From the NCBI RefSeq assembly GCF_030063185.1, contig NZ_JASISP010000001.1, forward strand, positions 681,862 through 745,861: 64,000 bases of DNA, in the 5' to 3' direction. Shown here piece by piece: positions 51,096 to 60,526 of the stretch (positions are counted from its first letter, which is position 1; each line of letters starts with the position of its first letter). The DNA is from Arthrobacter sp. H35-D1. GTDB taxonomy: Bacteria; Actinomycetota; Actinomycetes; Actinomycetales; Micrococcaceae. The notes under the pieces were generated by a model. It searched no databases. It saw only the letters and a list, made by a program, of their open reading frames with translations, and was not told the origin of the DNA. The position numbers were made by a program, and so were the translations under genes.

Positions 51096-52112
51096 GTGGG
51101 AGTCAGCATCGAAGATGTTGCCGAGCAGGCCCAAGTCTCCACCGCAACAGTTTCGCGCGCGCTGCGGGGGCTGCCGCGCGTCAGCCCTGCCACCCGTGCA
51201 CGGGTACTGGCCGCGGCCCAGGAGCTGGGCTATGTGCCGTCGCGATCAGCCAGCGGTTTGGCGTCGGGACTGACCCGGACTGTGGGGCTGCTGGTGCCAT
51301 TTGTTGACCGTTGGTATTTTGGGCGGGCCGTTGAGGGCATTGACCAGGTGCTGCGCGACAGCGGCTACAACCTCCTGCTCTTCAGTTTGGGCGGCGGCCA
51401 TGGGCACGGGCGCAAACGCAGCTTCACTGAAGCCATGGTGCGAAAGCAGATTGATGCCCTGCTTGTGCTCTCCCTGGGACTCTCGCCCGAGGAATTGTGT
51501 CAGCTCCAACACACCGGCATTCCGTTGCTGTCCGTGGGAGGCCCCGTGGAGGGTTGTTCAGGTGTGTTCATCGACGACAGGGCTGCAGCACGGGCTGCCA
51601 CGGAGCATTTGATTGCTCTGGGCCACCGGAGAATTGGTTATTTGCAGGGTGGAAGCGACGACGAGCAGTCCTTCGAAGTGCCAAATCTTCGCACTGCCGC
51701 CTTTGCGGCTGCAATGTCTCGCGCAGGGCTTGAGCTGCGCCCGGAGTGGATGCTGCCCGGAGACTTCACGGTGTCCGGGGGTGTTCGTGCAGCGGCGCAG
51801 ATCTACGATCTGCCGGGGGAGTCTCCAACCGCCCTCTTTTGCGGCTCGGACGAAATGGCGCTGGGAGCCATGTTTGAAGCACAACGTCGCGGGATGCGCA
51901 TACCGGAGGAACTCTCGCTGATCGGCATTGACGACCATGACTTTTCAGCACCGGCCGGGCTGACCACCGTGGCGCAAAACCCTTGGGAGCAGGGCCGGGT
52001 GGCAGCCACCATGGTGCTGGCAGAACTCGGAGGTGTCTCCGGTGCCGTGCAGGGGCGCATCATGCCGTTCGAGCTGGTCGAGCGGGGCTCCACTGCGCCT
52101 CCGCAACGCTAA
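51096..52112 (+). CDS. LacI-family transcriptional regulator
   Basis: The 338-residue repressor has a LacI helix-turn-helix at the N-terminus (VSIEDVAEQAQVSTATVSRAL, hinge LGYVPSRSASGLASG) and a sugar-binding domain with FIDDRAAARAATEHLIALGHRRIGYL in shortened form here as TEHLIALGHRRIGYL. It should bind the AAGCGCTT-centred operator at 47232 and release it when the transported sugar or its product binds. GTG 51096 has AAAGGAG 7 nt upstream. It is last in the operon it probably controls. Confidence 0.93.
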   Translation: MGVSIEDVAEQAQVSTATVSRALRGLPRVSPATRARVLAAAQELGYVPSRSASGLASGLTRTVGLLVPFVDRWYFGRAVEGIDQVLRDSGYNLLLFSLGGGHGHGRKRSFTEAMVRKQIDALLVLSLGLSPEELCQLQHTGIPLLSVGGPVEGCSGVFIDDRAAARAATEHLIALGHRRIGYLQGGSDDEQSFEVPNLRTAAFAAAMSRAGLELRPEWMLPGDFTVSGGVRAAAQIYDLPGESPTALFCGSDEMALGAMFEAQRRGMRIPEELSLIGIDDHDFSAPAGLTTVAQNPWEQGRVAATMVLAELGGVSGAVQGRIMPFELVERGSTAPPQR

Positions 52113-52140
52113 GCCATAGCAGCACCGAGCCGGCGGAGCC

Positions 52141-52983
52141 CTAGCTGGCGCGGGCCAACTGCCGAATGGGCATCCATCGGTTTGCCAGCCTTCGGTAGGC
52201 GGCAGCGGCGCCGGTGAAGTCGCCCTCGGCCAGGCATTGAAGCCCCATGTGGACATCCGCCGGGGAGTCGTCCGGGTGGACCCGGTTGGCCACCGGCCCA
52301 TAGTCGAGTTCCAGGACGCCGCCGTCCTTGAAACTGGCCAACCACTGCGAGAGGTCCTCGAGTTCGGTCAACAAGTCCAAGTCCGGTGCCATCTGCCCGA
52401 GCATCTCCAGCAGCCTTTCGGCCCTTCCCGCGGCCGTGGATACGGGCACTTGAATCCGGACCGTCAGGATCCGCCCGTTGGCCTCCACCACTTCCATGCG
52501 GTCGTTGGCATATACAAGGGTGAACCAGCTGAAGGGGATGCCCCAAGTGGAGGAGCGTGTCTGCAGCGGCATTTCGAGCTGGTGTGCCGAGGCTGCGCGG
52601 GCCAGTTCCAGCGCCCATTCCTCTTCCGAGAGGACCAAGGTGGCCAAGACTTCCATGGTTCCGGTGAGCAGCTCAGTGGCCCCCGCTATCGAACGGGCCA
52701 CCACTTGGTTGGGCGCGTACAGCGGAGGCTCGCCCTCGCCCATGGTGAGTACGCGCACCCGGTCCCCGTCCGCCGTCGGAAGTGGGTTGGGGCGCGGCCG
52801 GCTCACTCTGCCGAGCGAGTCGGCAAGCTCTCCCACATCCACGCTGACGGTGTTTTGGGCTGGTTCCAGCAGGCTTTCCAAGTGGGTGAACTCGGCCGTC
52901 GTGTAGGCCTCGCGGGGTAGGTAGACACGCAGGCAGGAGACAAAAGGGAGCTGCATGCCGCCCAGATACAGCCCGCCGGTCAT
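52141..52983 (-). CDS. Conserved actinobacterial hypothetical protein
   Basis: The 280-residue soluble protein starts near FVSCLRVYLPREAY and has no signal peptide or membrane segment. EMPLQTRSSTWGIPFSWFTLV in the centre and RILTVRIQVPVSTAAGRAERLLEML look like the best conserved parts. The pattern recalls a family of unknown function widespread in actinobacteria. Its start at 52983 lies 3 bp after the exonuclease stop, so the two are co-transcribed; ATG 52956 (MQLPFV) is an equally good start. Confidence 0.78.
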   Translation of the reverse strand: MTGGLYLGGMQLPFVSCLRVYLPREAYTTAEFTHLESLLEPAQNTVSVDVGELADSLGRVSRPRPNPLPTADGDRVRVLTMGEGEPPLYAPNQVVARSIAGATELLTGTMEVLATLVLSEEEWALELARAASAHQLEMPLQTRSSTWGIPFSWFTLVYANDRMEVVEANGRILTVRIQVPVSTAAGRAERLLEMLGQMAPDLDLLTELEDLSQWLASFKDGGVLELDYGPVANRVHPDDSPADVHMGLQCLAEGDFTGAAAAYRRLANRWMPIRQLARAS

Positions 52984-52986
52984 GGG

Positions 52987-53790
52987 TTAGTCCAACTCCA
53001 CAATGACCGGGGCGTGGTCCGAGGCGCCCTTCCCCTTGCGTTCGTCGCGGTCAATCTCGGCGGCGGTGACGCGTGCGGCCAAGGCGGGGGAGGCCATGAC
53101 AAAGTCGATGCGCATGCCCTCCTTTTTGGGAAAGCGCAGCTGGGTGTAGTCCCAGTAGGTGTAGACCCCGGGCCCCGGATGCAGGGGACGGACGACGTCG
53201 GCAAACCCTTCCGCTTCGAACGCAGTGAACGCTGCCCGTTCGGGTTCGCTGACGTGGGTGAGCCCTTGGGTGCGGAAAAAGTCGATGTCCCAGACGTCGT
53301 CGTCCTGCGGGGCAATGTTCCAGTCGCCCATGAGCGCGATCTGGGCTTCGGGGTCGTCGGCGAGCCAGCCGGCGGCTTGGTTCTTGAGCTCATCGAGCCA
53401 CTTCAGCTTGTAGGGCATGTGCTCGTCCTCGAGGGCACGGCCGTTGGGCACGTAGAGGCTCCAAATGCGCACACCGTTGCAGGTGGCGGCAATGGCGCGG
53501 GCCTCTTGGACGGGATCCTTTCCGCCCTTGCCGAACTCCGGCTGGTTCACAAAGGTGCGTTCAACATCCTCGAGCCCCACGCGGGAGGCGATCGCCACAC
53601 CGTTCCACTGGCTGAAGCCAAAGTGGGCAACCTCGTACCCGTTGTTTTCAAAGAGCTCCCACGGGAAGTTCTCGTCCCTGCATTTCGTTTCCTGAATGGC
53701 CAGCACGTCGGCGTCGGTGCGGCGCAGCCAGTCCTCCACGCGGTCGGCACGGGCGCGGAGCGAGTTCACATTCCAAGTAGCAATCTTCAC
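52987..53790 (-). CDS. xthA: Exodeoxyribonuclease III
   Basis: This 267-residue enzyme of the exonuclease-endonuclease-phosphatase fold repairs abasic sites. It has the conserved IATWNVNSLRAR (Asn), LAIQETKCRDENFP (metal-binding Glu), SLYVPNGR, LMGDWNIAPQDDDVWD (Asp, Asn) and the terminal GASDHAPVIVELD with the catalytic Asp-His pair. Length and motifs fit ExoA/Xth. It acts in the cytoplasm. The downstream hypothetical gene shares its transcript. Confidence 0.96.
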   Translation of the reverse strand: MKIATWNVNSLRARADRVEDWLRRTDADVLAIQETKCRDENFPWELFENNGYEVAHFGFSQWNGVAIASRVGLEDVERTFVNQPEFGKGGKDPVQEARAIAATCNGVRIWSLYVPNGRALEDEHMPYKLKWLDELKNQAAGWLADDPEAQIALMGDWNIAPQDDDVWDIDFFRTQGLTHVSEPERAAFTAFEAEGFADVVRPLHPGPGVYTYWDYTQLRFPKKEGMRIDFVMASPALAARVTAAEIDRDERKGKGASDHAPVIVELD

Positions 53791-54331
53791 CTCTCCAAGC
53801 TATCAAGTTAATGCCTCTTGGCGGTGGGGCAAACGCCGCGGGCCGGTGGCCTCTGGGGCGTGGATGTGAGCAGACACATAGCCGAGACGAGTGAGAAGGT
53901 GGCCAGGATTACGAAATGATAACTCTTCTTGCGCCGCACGGCTGCGCGTGGAGAGTGTCACTTGTAACGCCAGGTGGAACAAAAAATTGCCCAAATTGCG
54001 CTCAGAGTGAACACGGTTTTGTTAGCGTTGAAGCAATCCAGTAGACCGACAAGCATGCGGGCAACTGCGAAGCTGTGGTTCCAAATCGTGGCGAGTCACG
54101 AAATGCAACCACGGCAGAGCAGCCGGACGCGCACAGTCGAACTGGCGGCAGGGGAAGTCTCCCGTTCCCTTTTCATGGGGGAGCCGCCTTCCGTGGCTGC
54201 CCTTCGCGGGCATGCCAAGGAAATGAAAGAGTTTGACGCGCCCCAACGCCCGCTGCACGAAATCACCAACCGCTGCGGTTTGGACGCCACGAAAAAAGCG
54301 TGGGCCAAAGTGCTGCGTAGATGGGTACTAC
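53791..54331. other. 541-bp gap upstream of the betaine transporter
   Basis: No recognised gene lies here. Two small hairpins are visible on the plus strand: CTCCC/GGGAG arms (54159-54163, 54179-54183) and GGCTGCCC with GGGCATGCC (54195-54216). A plus-strand frame is open from about 53974 to 54369 but has no ribosome-binding site or known domain. The length and structure suggest a long leader, possibly osmotically regulated; I match it to no known riboswitch. Confidence 0.45.
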
Positions 54332-55702
54332 GTGAACGAATCCACACGGAACGACGCTCAAAAACATGATGCGGCGACCGAAAAAGTAGACAAGGCCGGC
54401 GGTACGCTCTCCGACAGTGCGGCTGACGACAGTGTCGCACTCAGCGTTAAAAACGTTTACAAAGTCTTCGGGAAGCGTCCCGCCGAGGTCGTCAAGCGCC
54501 TCAAAACCGGAACCAAGCGCGAGGATCTCTCAGCGCTGGGCACGGCTGCGGTCATCGACGCCAGCTTTGACGTGAAGAAGGGTGAGATCTTTGTGGTCAT
54601 GGGGCTCTCCGGCTCCGGAAAATCGACACTGATCCGAACCCTCAACGGGCTGTGGGCGCCCACCGAGGGCTCCGTCGTCATCGGCGGGACCGACATTTCG
54701 AAAATCAGCGACAAGGAACTTCGCCGCGTCCGCCAGCAGAAGATCTCCATGGTCTTCCAGCACTTTGCCCTGATGCCGCACCGCACGGTGATTGAAAACG
54801 CCGCGTACGCGCTTGAAGTGCAGGGCGTGGCGAAGGCCGAACGCCTTGCCAGAGCGGAGAAGATCCTCTCGCTGGTAGGCCTTGAAGGCTGGGGCGAGAA
54901 GTACCCCGGCGAGCTCTCCGGCGGCATGCAGCAGCGTGTGGGCCTGGCCCGTGCGCTGTCCGCGGAAACGGACATCCTGCTCATGGATGAGGCGTTCTCC
55001 GCCCTTGACCCGCTGATTCGCCGTGAAATGCAGGAACAGCTGGTGCTGCTGCAGTCCGAGCTGGACAAGACCATCGTGTTCATCACCCACGACCTCAACG
55101 AGGCCATGTTCCTCGGCGACAGGATCGCCGTCATGCGTGACGGGGAGATTGTGCAGATCGGCACGCCGGATGAGATTCTCACCCAGCCTGCCAACGACTA
55201 TGTGGCCCAGTTTGTGCAGGACGTCGACAGGACCCGCGTGCTCACGGCCGGTGGAGTGATGGAGCCTCCGCTGGCCGTTGTAAACCTTTCCGGTGGACCG
55301 CGCAATGCCTTGCGCACCATGCGCGACCAGCAGGTTTCCGCAGCGTTTGTGGTTGATCGCCGCGGCATGTTCCACGGCGTGGTCCGCGACCGCGACGTCA
55401 TGGCGCTGGTGGAAAAGCACGGCACCGACCTGGTCTCAGCCGTCCGCAACGGCATTGACCCCGTCAGTCCGGAGACGTCCCTCAACGACCTCTTTGGCCG
55501 TGCGGTGGAAAGTCCCATCCCGCTGCCGGTGGTGGACGACGCCGGACGCCTGGTGGGTGCATTGCCCCGCGTGACGCTGCTGGCCGCCTTGGGCAACGTC
55601 CCCTCAACGACCAGTGAATTCCCGGTGGTTGAGGTTGCCGTTGCGCCCATCCCCGAACAACTTGTCACCGCCGCATTGGCGAAGACCGAAGGAGAAGCAT
55701 AG
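54332..55702 (+). CDS. opuAA: Glycine betaine/proline ABC transporter ATPase
   Basis: The 456-residue ATPase powers osmoprotectant uptake. It has the OpuAA/ProV-specific region before Walker A (FGKRPAEVVKRLKTG), Walker A GLSGSGKST (about residue 92), the signature LSGGMQQRVGLARAL, Walker B ILLMDEAFSALD and two C-terminal CBS domains (about 320-445), the usual ionic-strength sensors. The start GTG 54332 gives the N-terminus V-N-E-S-T and has only a weak GATGGG upstream. The permease start overlaps its stop by 1 nt. Confidence 0.95.
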   Translation: MNESTRNDAQKHDAATEKVDKAGGTLSDSAADDSVALSVKNVYKVFGKRPAEVVKRLKTGTKREDLSALGTAAVIDASFDVKKGEIFVVMGLSGSGKSTLIRTLNGLWAPTEGSVVIGGTDISKISDKELRRVRQQKISMVFQHFALMPHRTVIENAAYALEVQGVAKAERLARAEKILSLVGLEGWGEKYPGELSGGMQQRVGLARALSAETDILLMDEAFSALDPLIRREMQEQLVLLQSELDKTIVFITHDLNEAMFLGDRIAVMRDGEIVQIGTPDEILTQPANDYVAQFVQDVDRTRVLTAGGVMEPPLAVVNLSGGPRNALRTMRDQQVSAAFVVDRRGMFHGVVRDRDVMALVEKHGTDLVSAVRNGIDPVSPETSLNDLFGRAVESPIPLPVVDDAGRLVGALPRVTLLAALGNVPSTTSEFPVVEVAVAPIPEQLVTAALAKTEGEA

Positions 55703-56556
55703 TGGAACCGAAGTTTAGGATCCCGCTCGGCGACTGGGTGGAAGTCGGTCTTGATTGGCTGACCAGCACCTTCGACGCCTTCTTCGTCTTCATCCGCAGC
55801 GTTTTCGTTGGCGCCTACGACGGCCTTGATTGGCTGCTGACGGCACCGCCCTACTGGGCAGTCATTTTGGTGTTTGCCGCCATTGCCTGGTGGGTCAGTG
55901 GTTGGAAACTGGGTGTGGGCACGGCGCTGAGCTTCCTCGTCATCGTGGGCGTGAACCAATGGTCCAACGCCATGGACACACTGGCACTGGTGGTGATTGC
56001 CACAGTTGTGGCCGTTGCGGTCAGCATTCCGTTGGGTATTTGGGCTGCCAGCTCCAACAGAGCGTCAGGGGTCATCAAGCCCATTTTGGACTTCATGCAG
56101 ACCATGCCAGCCATGGTGTACCTGATTCCCGCCCTGGTCATGTTCCGGGTGGGTGTGGTGCCGGGCATCATTGCCACGATCATCTTTTCGATGGCCCCGG
56201 GTGTCCGGTTCACTGAATTGGGCATTCGCGGGGTGGACAAGGAAGTGGTTGAAGCCGGGCACGCCTTTGGCTCCAGCCCCGGCAAGATTCTGGGGCAAAT
56301 CCAGCTTCCGCTGGCCCGGCCCACCATCATGGCTGGTGTCAACCAAGTCATCATGCTCTCACTGTCCATGGTGGTCATCGCCGGAATGGTGGGCGCCGGC
56401 GGACTGGGTGGCGACGTTGTCGCCAGCCTGAGCCGGATTGACGCCGGGCTCGGCTTCGAGGCGGGCATCGCCGTCGTGATTCTGGCGATTTTCCTGGACC
56501 GCGTGACAGCGAGCTTTGGCGCAAATACAACTGGCGGACGCAGCAAGAGCGCGTGA
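55702..56556 (+). CDS. opuAB: Glycine betaine/proline ABC transporter permease
   Basis: The 284-residue permease has a hydrophilic N-terminus and about seven membrane helices, with the ProW/OpuAB segments LDFMQTMPAMVYLIPALVMF and the EAA-type loop VDKEVVEAGHAFGSSPGKIL (about residue 180). GTG 55702 overlaps the ATPase stop (TAGTG). It forms the membrane channel of the betaine importer with OpuAA. Confidence 0.95.
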   Translation: MEPKFRIPLGDWVEVGLDWLTSTFDAFFVFIRSVFVGAYDGLDWLLTAPPYWAVILVFAAIAWWVSGWKLGVGTALSFLVIVGVNQWSNAMDTLALVVIATVVAVAVSIPLGIWAASSNRASGVIKPILDFMQTMPAMVYLIPALVMFRVGVVPGIIATIIFSMAPGVRFTELGIRGVDKEVVEAGHAFGSSPGKILGQIQLPLARPTIMAGVNQVIMLSLSMVVIAGMVGAGGLGGDVVASLSRIDAGLGFEAGIAVVILAIFLDRVTASFGANTTGGRSKSA

Positions 56557-56632
56557 CCGCAGAAGAGCAAAAAACTTTACAAACCAATCGCGACAGCAAG
56601 GCATTTGGCGCTGTCAATGAAAGGAATGAACC

Positions 56633-57529
56633 ATGAACAAGAAATTTATGAGTGTCGCTGCCATTGCAGCAACGATGGCACTGGGCTTGAGCGCCTGCGG
56701 TTCCGGCAACGAAGCAGCGGCAACCGTGGACAACGGGGACAAGAAGGACGTCACCATTGCCGTCTTCAACGGCTGGGACGAAGGCATTGCGGCCTCCGAG
56801 CTGTGGAAATCAATCCTGGATGAAAAGGGCTACGACGTCACGTTGGAAAACGCCGACGTTGCACCCGTTTTCTCGGGTCTGTCCAGCGGCGACTACGACC
56901 TCACACTGGATACCTGGTTGCCGATTACCCACGCCAGCCTCTTGGAGGAATACGGCGATAAGATTACCGAACTGGGCCAATGGAACTCGGAAGCCTCATT
57001 GACGATCGCCGTCAACGAAGACGCCCCCATTGATTCGCTGGATGAGTTGGCCGCCAATGCCGACAAGTTCAACAACAAGATCATAGGCATTGAACCGGCA
57101 GCCGGCCTGACCAAGGCCACCACGGAAGAAGTCATCCCCGGCTACGGACTGGAGAAGATGGAATACATCACCTCCTCCACCCCGGCCATGCTTTCCGAAC
57201 TGAAGACGGCAACCACCAAGGGCGAGAACATTGTTGTCACCCTGTGGCGCCCGCACTGGGCCTATGACGCCTTCCCGATCAAGGACCTGAAGGATCCCAA
57301 GGGCACCCTGGGCGATGCCGAGGGCCTCTACGGCTACTCACGTCTTGGCTTCGAGACCGACTTCCCGAAGCTTGCAGGTTGGTTGCAGGACTTCAAGATG
57401 GACTCGGAGAAGCTGTACTCACTGGAGAACGCCATGTTCAACGGCGAAGAGAAAACAGACGACTACACGGAGGTCGTGAAGACGTGGATCGGCGAGAACC
57501 AGGAATACGTTGACTCGCTGACTCCCTAG
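56633..57529 (+). CDS. opuAC: Glycine betaine-binding lipoprotein
   Basis: The 298-residue lipoprotein has a signal peptide with lipobox GLSACG (Cys near residue 22) and a binding domain of the OpuAC/ProX type. Tryptophans in VFNGWDEGI, LDTWLPITH and LWRPHWAYDAF are placed to form the aromatic cage for the quaternary ammonium group. It lies 76 bp after the permease, with AAAGGAATG-type ribosome-binding sequence, and is followed by a strong terminator, so it ends the operon. Confidence 0.95.
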   Translation: MNKKFMSVAAIAATMALGLSACGSGNEAAATVDNGDKKDVTIAVFNGWDEGIAASELWKSILDEKGYDVTLENADVAPVFSGLSSGDYDLTLDTWLPITHASLLEEYGDKITELGQWNSEASLTIAVNEDAPIDSLDELAANADKFNNKIIGIEPAAGLTKATTEEVIPGYGLEKMEYITSSTPAMLSELKTATTKGENIVVTLWRPHWAYDAFPIKDLKDPKGTLGDAEGLYGYSRLGFETDFPKLAGWLQDFKMDSEKLYSLENAMFNGEEKTDDYTEVVKTWIGENQEYVDSLTP

Positions 57530-57574
57530 TCTCCGCTCGGCTAGACGCTCCTGCAGCTTAGGGCGGTTTTTACG

Positions 57575-57610
57575 GAACGCTCCTTCACTTGGTGAAGGAG
57601 CGTTCTGCTT
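57575..57610 (+). terminator. Intrinsic terminator of the betaine operon
   Basis: A perfect 14-bp stem (57575-57588 with 57592-57605) with a 3-nt loop is followed by TGCTTTTT. Confidence 0.92.
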
Positions 57611-57664
57611 TTTCCTACATAAAGTGAGCGAGCGTTGGTTGTTGTGCGACGTCGGGGGCACCCG

Positions 57665-59398
57665 TCAGCTGGCTGGGAAGTCGGACTCCAGATATTCCCG
57701 GCCCAGCCCGACGGCAGCAGGCGTGTCCGGCACTGAACCGGTGCCGTGGCGCACTTTTTCATTGGCCCGCAGTTCCACGCGGCGGATCTTCCCCGAAATG
57801 GTCTTGGGCAGTTCGGCAAACTCCAACCGCCTGATCCGCTTGTACACCGGCAGGTGCTCGCGGCAGTATGCGAAAATCTCCCTGGCGGCATCCTCGCCGG
57901 GTTCGTAGGCCGCCGTCAACACCACATAGGCCTTTGGCACGCTCAACCGCAGCGCGTCCGGGGAAGGAACCACGGCGGCCTCCGCCACAGCCGGGTGTTC
58001 CAACAGCACGCTTTCCAGCTCAAAGGGGGAGAGTCGGTAGTCGGAAGACTTGAAGACGTCGTCACTGCGCCCAACATAGGTCAAAATCCCGTTTTCGTCG
58101 CGGCTGGCTACATCCCCCGTGTGGTAAAGGCCGCCACGGAATGCGTCCGCCGTCTTCTCCGGGTCCCCAAAGTAGCCCTTGGTGAGCCCCACAGGGGTGG
58201 GGTCCAAGCGCAGGCAAAGTTCGCCGTCGTCCGTTTCCGCACCGGTCAAAATATCCACCAGGACCACGTCGTAGCCTGGCAGCGGCCGGCCCATGGAACC
58301 GATCTTGATGGGCATCCCCGGCGTGTTCGCCACCTGGACGGTGGTCTCGGTCTGGCCAAAGCCGTCGCGGATCAGCTGTCCCCAGGCGCGTTCCACCTGG
58401 CCGATGACCTCTGCGTTCAGCGGCTCGCCGGCCGAGACAACCTTGCTGGGCGGGTGTTTCAACGCCGTCAGGTCCGCCTGGATGAGCATGCGCCACACGG
58501 TCGGCGGGGCGCAGAAGCTGGTGACGTGCTCGGCTTCCATCTGTGCCATGAGCTCTGCGGCGTCAAAGCGCGTGTAATTGAAAATGAACACGCAGGCCTC
58601 GGCGATCCACGGTGTGAACACGTTGGACCAGGCATGCTTCGCCCAGCCCGGGGACGCCACGTTCAGGTGCACGTCGCCGGGTTCCAGCCCGATCCAGTAC
58701 ATGGTGGACAGGTGCCCCACGGGGTAGGAGGTGTGCGTGTGCTCCACCAGCTTCGCCTTGGACGTGGTGCCGGAGGTGAAATACAGCAGCATGGTTTCAT
58801 CGGCCAGGGTGGGTGCGTCCGCGGTGAATGCCTCCGGTGCGTCGGCCGACTGGGCATAGTCCAGAACCGGGCGGCCAGCGTCGCCGGCATGGCTGCCAAT
58901 CCCCACCAGCGTGTAGTCCCCGGGGACCTGGGCAAACTTGGCGCAGTCCTCAGCCCGTGCGCCAACCCAGCCGGCCTGACCGCGCTGCACCCGGTCGCGC
59001 AGGTCGGTCGGGCCCATCATGGTGGTGGTGGGGATCATGACCACGCCCAGCTTGATGCAGGCCAGCATCAGCTCCCACAGTTCCACCTGGTTTCCGAGCA
59101 TGATGACCATGTGGTCCCCGCGGCGGATGCCCTGGCCGCGCAACCAATTGGCGACCTGGTTGGACCGGACGGACAGATCCTTGAAGCTCCGGCGGGTGGC
59201 GCTGCCGTCCTGTTCGACAATCACCAGTGCGGGGTTGCTGCCCGTGACGGGGTCGTCGGCGATTTTATCGATCCAGTCCAGCGCAAAATTGAACTCGTCG
59301 AACCGGGGCCAGCTGAACTCCCGCTGGGCCCGGGCGTTGTCCATGCGCATTTCCAGCAGTTTGTTGCGGGCCGCACGGAATTCTTCGGTGACGTTCAT
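57665..59398 (-). CDS. Acyl-CoA synthetase (AMP-forming, medium-chain or aryl type)
   Basis: The 577-residue adenylate-forming enzyme has the phosphate-binding YFTSGTTSKAKLVEHTH (about residue 210), the adenine-binding DGFGQTETT, the hinge GLYHTGDVASRDENG (Asp and Arg region) and the C-terminal catalytic lysine in PKTISGKIRRVEL. SSDYRLSPFELESVL fits the ACSM or benzoate/acetyl-CoA ligase branch. It activates a carboxylic acid with ATP and CoA; the chain length is not deducible. ATG 59398 with GAGAGGTGG upstream is chosen over 59467. Confidence 0.92.
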   Translation of the reverse strand: MNVTEEFRAARNKLLEMRMDNARAQREFSWPRFDEFNFALDWIDKIADDPVTGSNPALVIVEQDGSATRRSFKDLSVRSNQVANWLRGQGIRRGDHMVIMLGNQVELWELMLACIKLGVVMIPTTTMMGPTDLRDRVQRGQAGWVGARAEDCAKFAQVPGDYTLVGIGSHAGDAGRPVLDYAQSADAPEAFTADAPTLADETMLLYFTSGTTSKAKLVEHTHTSYPVGHLSTMYWIGLEPGDVHLNVASPGWAKHAWSNVFTPWIAEACVFIFNYTRFDAAELMAQMEAEHVTSFCAPPTVWRMLIQADLTALKHPPSKVVSAGEPLNAEVIGQVERAWGQLIRDGFGQTETTVQVANTPGMPIKIGSMGRPLPGYDVVLVDILTGAETDDGELCLRLDPTPVGLTKGYFGDPEKTADAFRGGLYHTGDVASRDENGILTYVGRSDDVFKSSDYRLSPFELESVLLEHPAVAEAAVVPSPDALRLSVPKAYVVLTAAYEPGEDAAREIFAYCREHLPVYKRIRRLEFAELPKTISGKIRRVELRANEKVRHGTGSVPDTPAAVGLGREYLESDFPAS

Positions 59399-59525
59399 GG
59401 TGTCCACCTCTCGGCGTCGTTGCCGGTGTCTTGTGTACCTTGAATATACGCCCGGGCCCGAAGACATGCCCGGGCGGTTGGGTGCCGCCGCTATTTCGGT
59501 TCGGCCGTGGCCGCGCCGGTGAGTG

Positions 59526-60353
59526 TCACGGCTGTTGCCACCAGGTGTCCAACAGGGACACCGGCGTGGTGCGCTTGTGCCGGCTCTGCCGGAATCGGCG
59601 TTCGATTGATTCGGCGGCCGCCTCGGGGATGTCCTTGCCCTCGAGGTAGTCGTCGATGTCGTTGTAGGAGAGGCCCAGCTCGGCCTCGTCGGTGCGCCCG
59701 GGCACGCCGTCGAGAAGGTCTGCGGTGGGCACCTTGTTGTAGAGGGGTTCGGGGGCGCCCAGCTCTTCCAGCAGGGCCCTGTTTTGCCGCTTGTTCAGGG
59801 TGTAGAGCGGCAGGATGTCAGCCCCGCCGTCGCCAAATTTCGTAAAGAACCCGGTGACCGACTCCGCGGCGTGGTCTGTGCCAATGACCAGCAGATTCGA
59901 TTGGCCGGCCAACGCATATTGGGCGATCATGCGTGAGCGGGCCTTGATGTTGCCCTTGTTGAAATCGCTGACGTCCTCGATGGCCGTCTTGGCGAACTCG
60001 CCCTGGAAACCGTCCACGGCCGGGGCAATGTTGAACGTCCACTCCGTCTTGGCGTTGATGAATTCCATGGCGGCCAGCGCGTCGTCCTCGTCGTGCTGGA
60101 CGCCGTACGGCAGGCGCACGGCAATGAAGTTCGCGTCCACTCCTTCTTGCGCCAGTTCCTCCACTGCCAGCTGCACCAGCCGGCCCGCCAAGGTGGAATC
60201 CAACCCGCCGCTGATGCCCAGCACATAGCCCCGTGTGCCTGTGGCCTTGAGATAATCCTTCAAGAATTGGATCCGGCGGATGATTTCCGCAGCCGGGTCG
60301 ATCCGGGGCTGGACGCCAAGTTCACCAATGATCCGTGCCTGTAGTTCGCGCAT
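59526..60353 (-). CDS. nadE: NAD+ synthase, ammonia-dependent
   Basis: The 275-residue enzyme makes NAD+ from deamido-NAD with ATP and ammonia. It has the PP-loop [15 protein letters not shown] (about residue 47), [28 protein letters not shown] sequence (key words GTDHAAE and FTKFGDGG) and [14 protein letters not shown]. It lacks the N-terminal glutaminase domain found in many actinobacterial NadE proteins and matches the short form instead. It is divergent from pyrE. Confidence 0.95.
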   Translation of the reverse strand: MRELQARIIGELGVQPRIDPAAEIIRRIQFLKDYLKATGTRGYVLGISGGLDSTLAGRLVQLAVEELAQEGVDANFIAVRLPYGVQHDEDDALAAMEFINAKTEWTFNIAPAVDGFQGEFAKTAIEDVSDFNKGNIKARSRMIAQYALAGQSNLLVIGTDHAAESVTGFFTKFGDGGADILPLYTLNKRQNRALLEELGAPEPLYNKVPTADLLDGVPGRTDEAELGLSYNDIDDYLEGKDIPEAAAESIERRFRQSRHKRTTPVSLLDTWWQQP

Positions 60354-60512
60354 GAGCTAAGCGTAGCGGCCGAGGGGCCCAAATGTGGGCCCACGCCCGC
60401 GAGGGGTCCGCCGCGAGCTTGCGAGCGATGGGAGCGGGTGGGGAGAAGCGAGTTGGGGGAGGGCGGAAGGCGCTGTCCCGTGGACGTTTCGACGGTGTTG
60501 CCTCCGCGCAAT

Positions 60513-60526
60513 TACAATAAAAGCCA
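60513..60526 (+). promoter_or_regulatory. -10 element of pyrE, probably leaderless
   Basis: TACAAT (60513-60518) ends 7 nt before the pyrE ATG at 60526, so transcription should start at or next to the A of the start codon. There is no ribosome-binding site. No good -35 is seen. Confidence 0.6.

Noticed and set aside
57746..59443. 565-codon open frame on the plus strand
   Set aside because: Antisense to the acyl-CoA synthetase gene, with His/Arg/Gly-rich composition and no recognisable motif.
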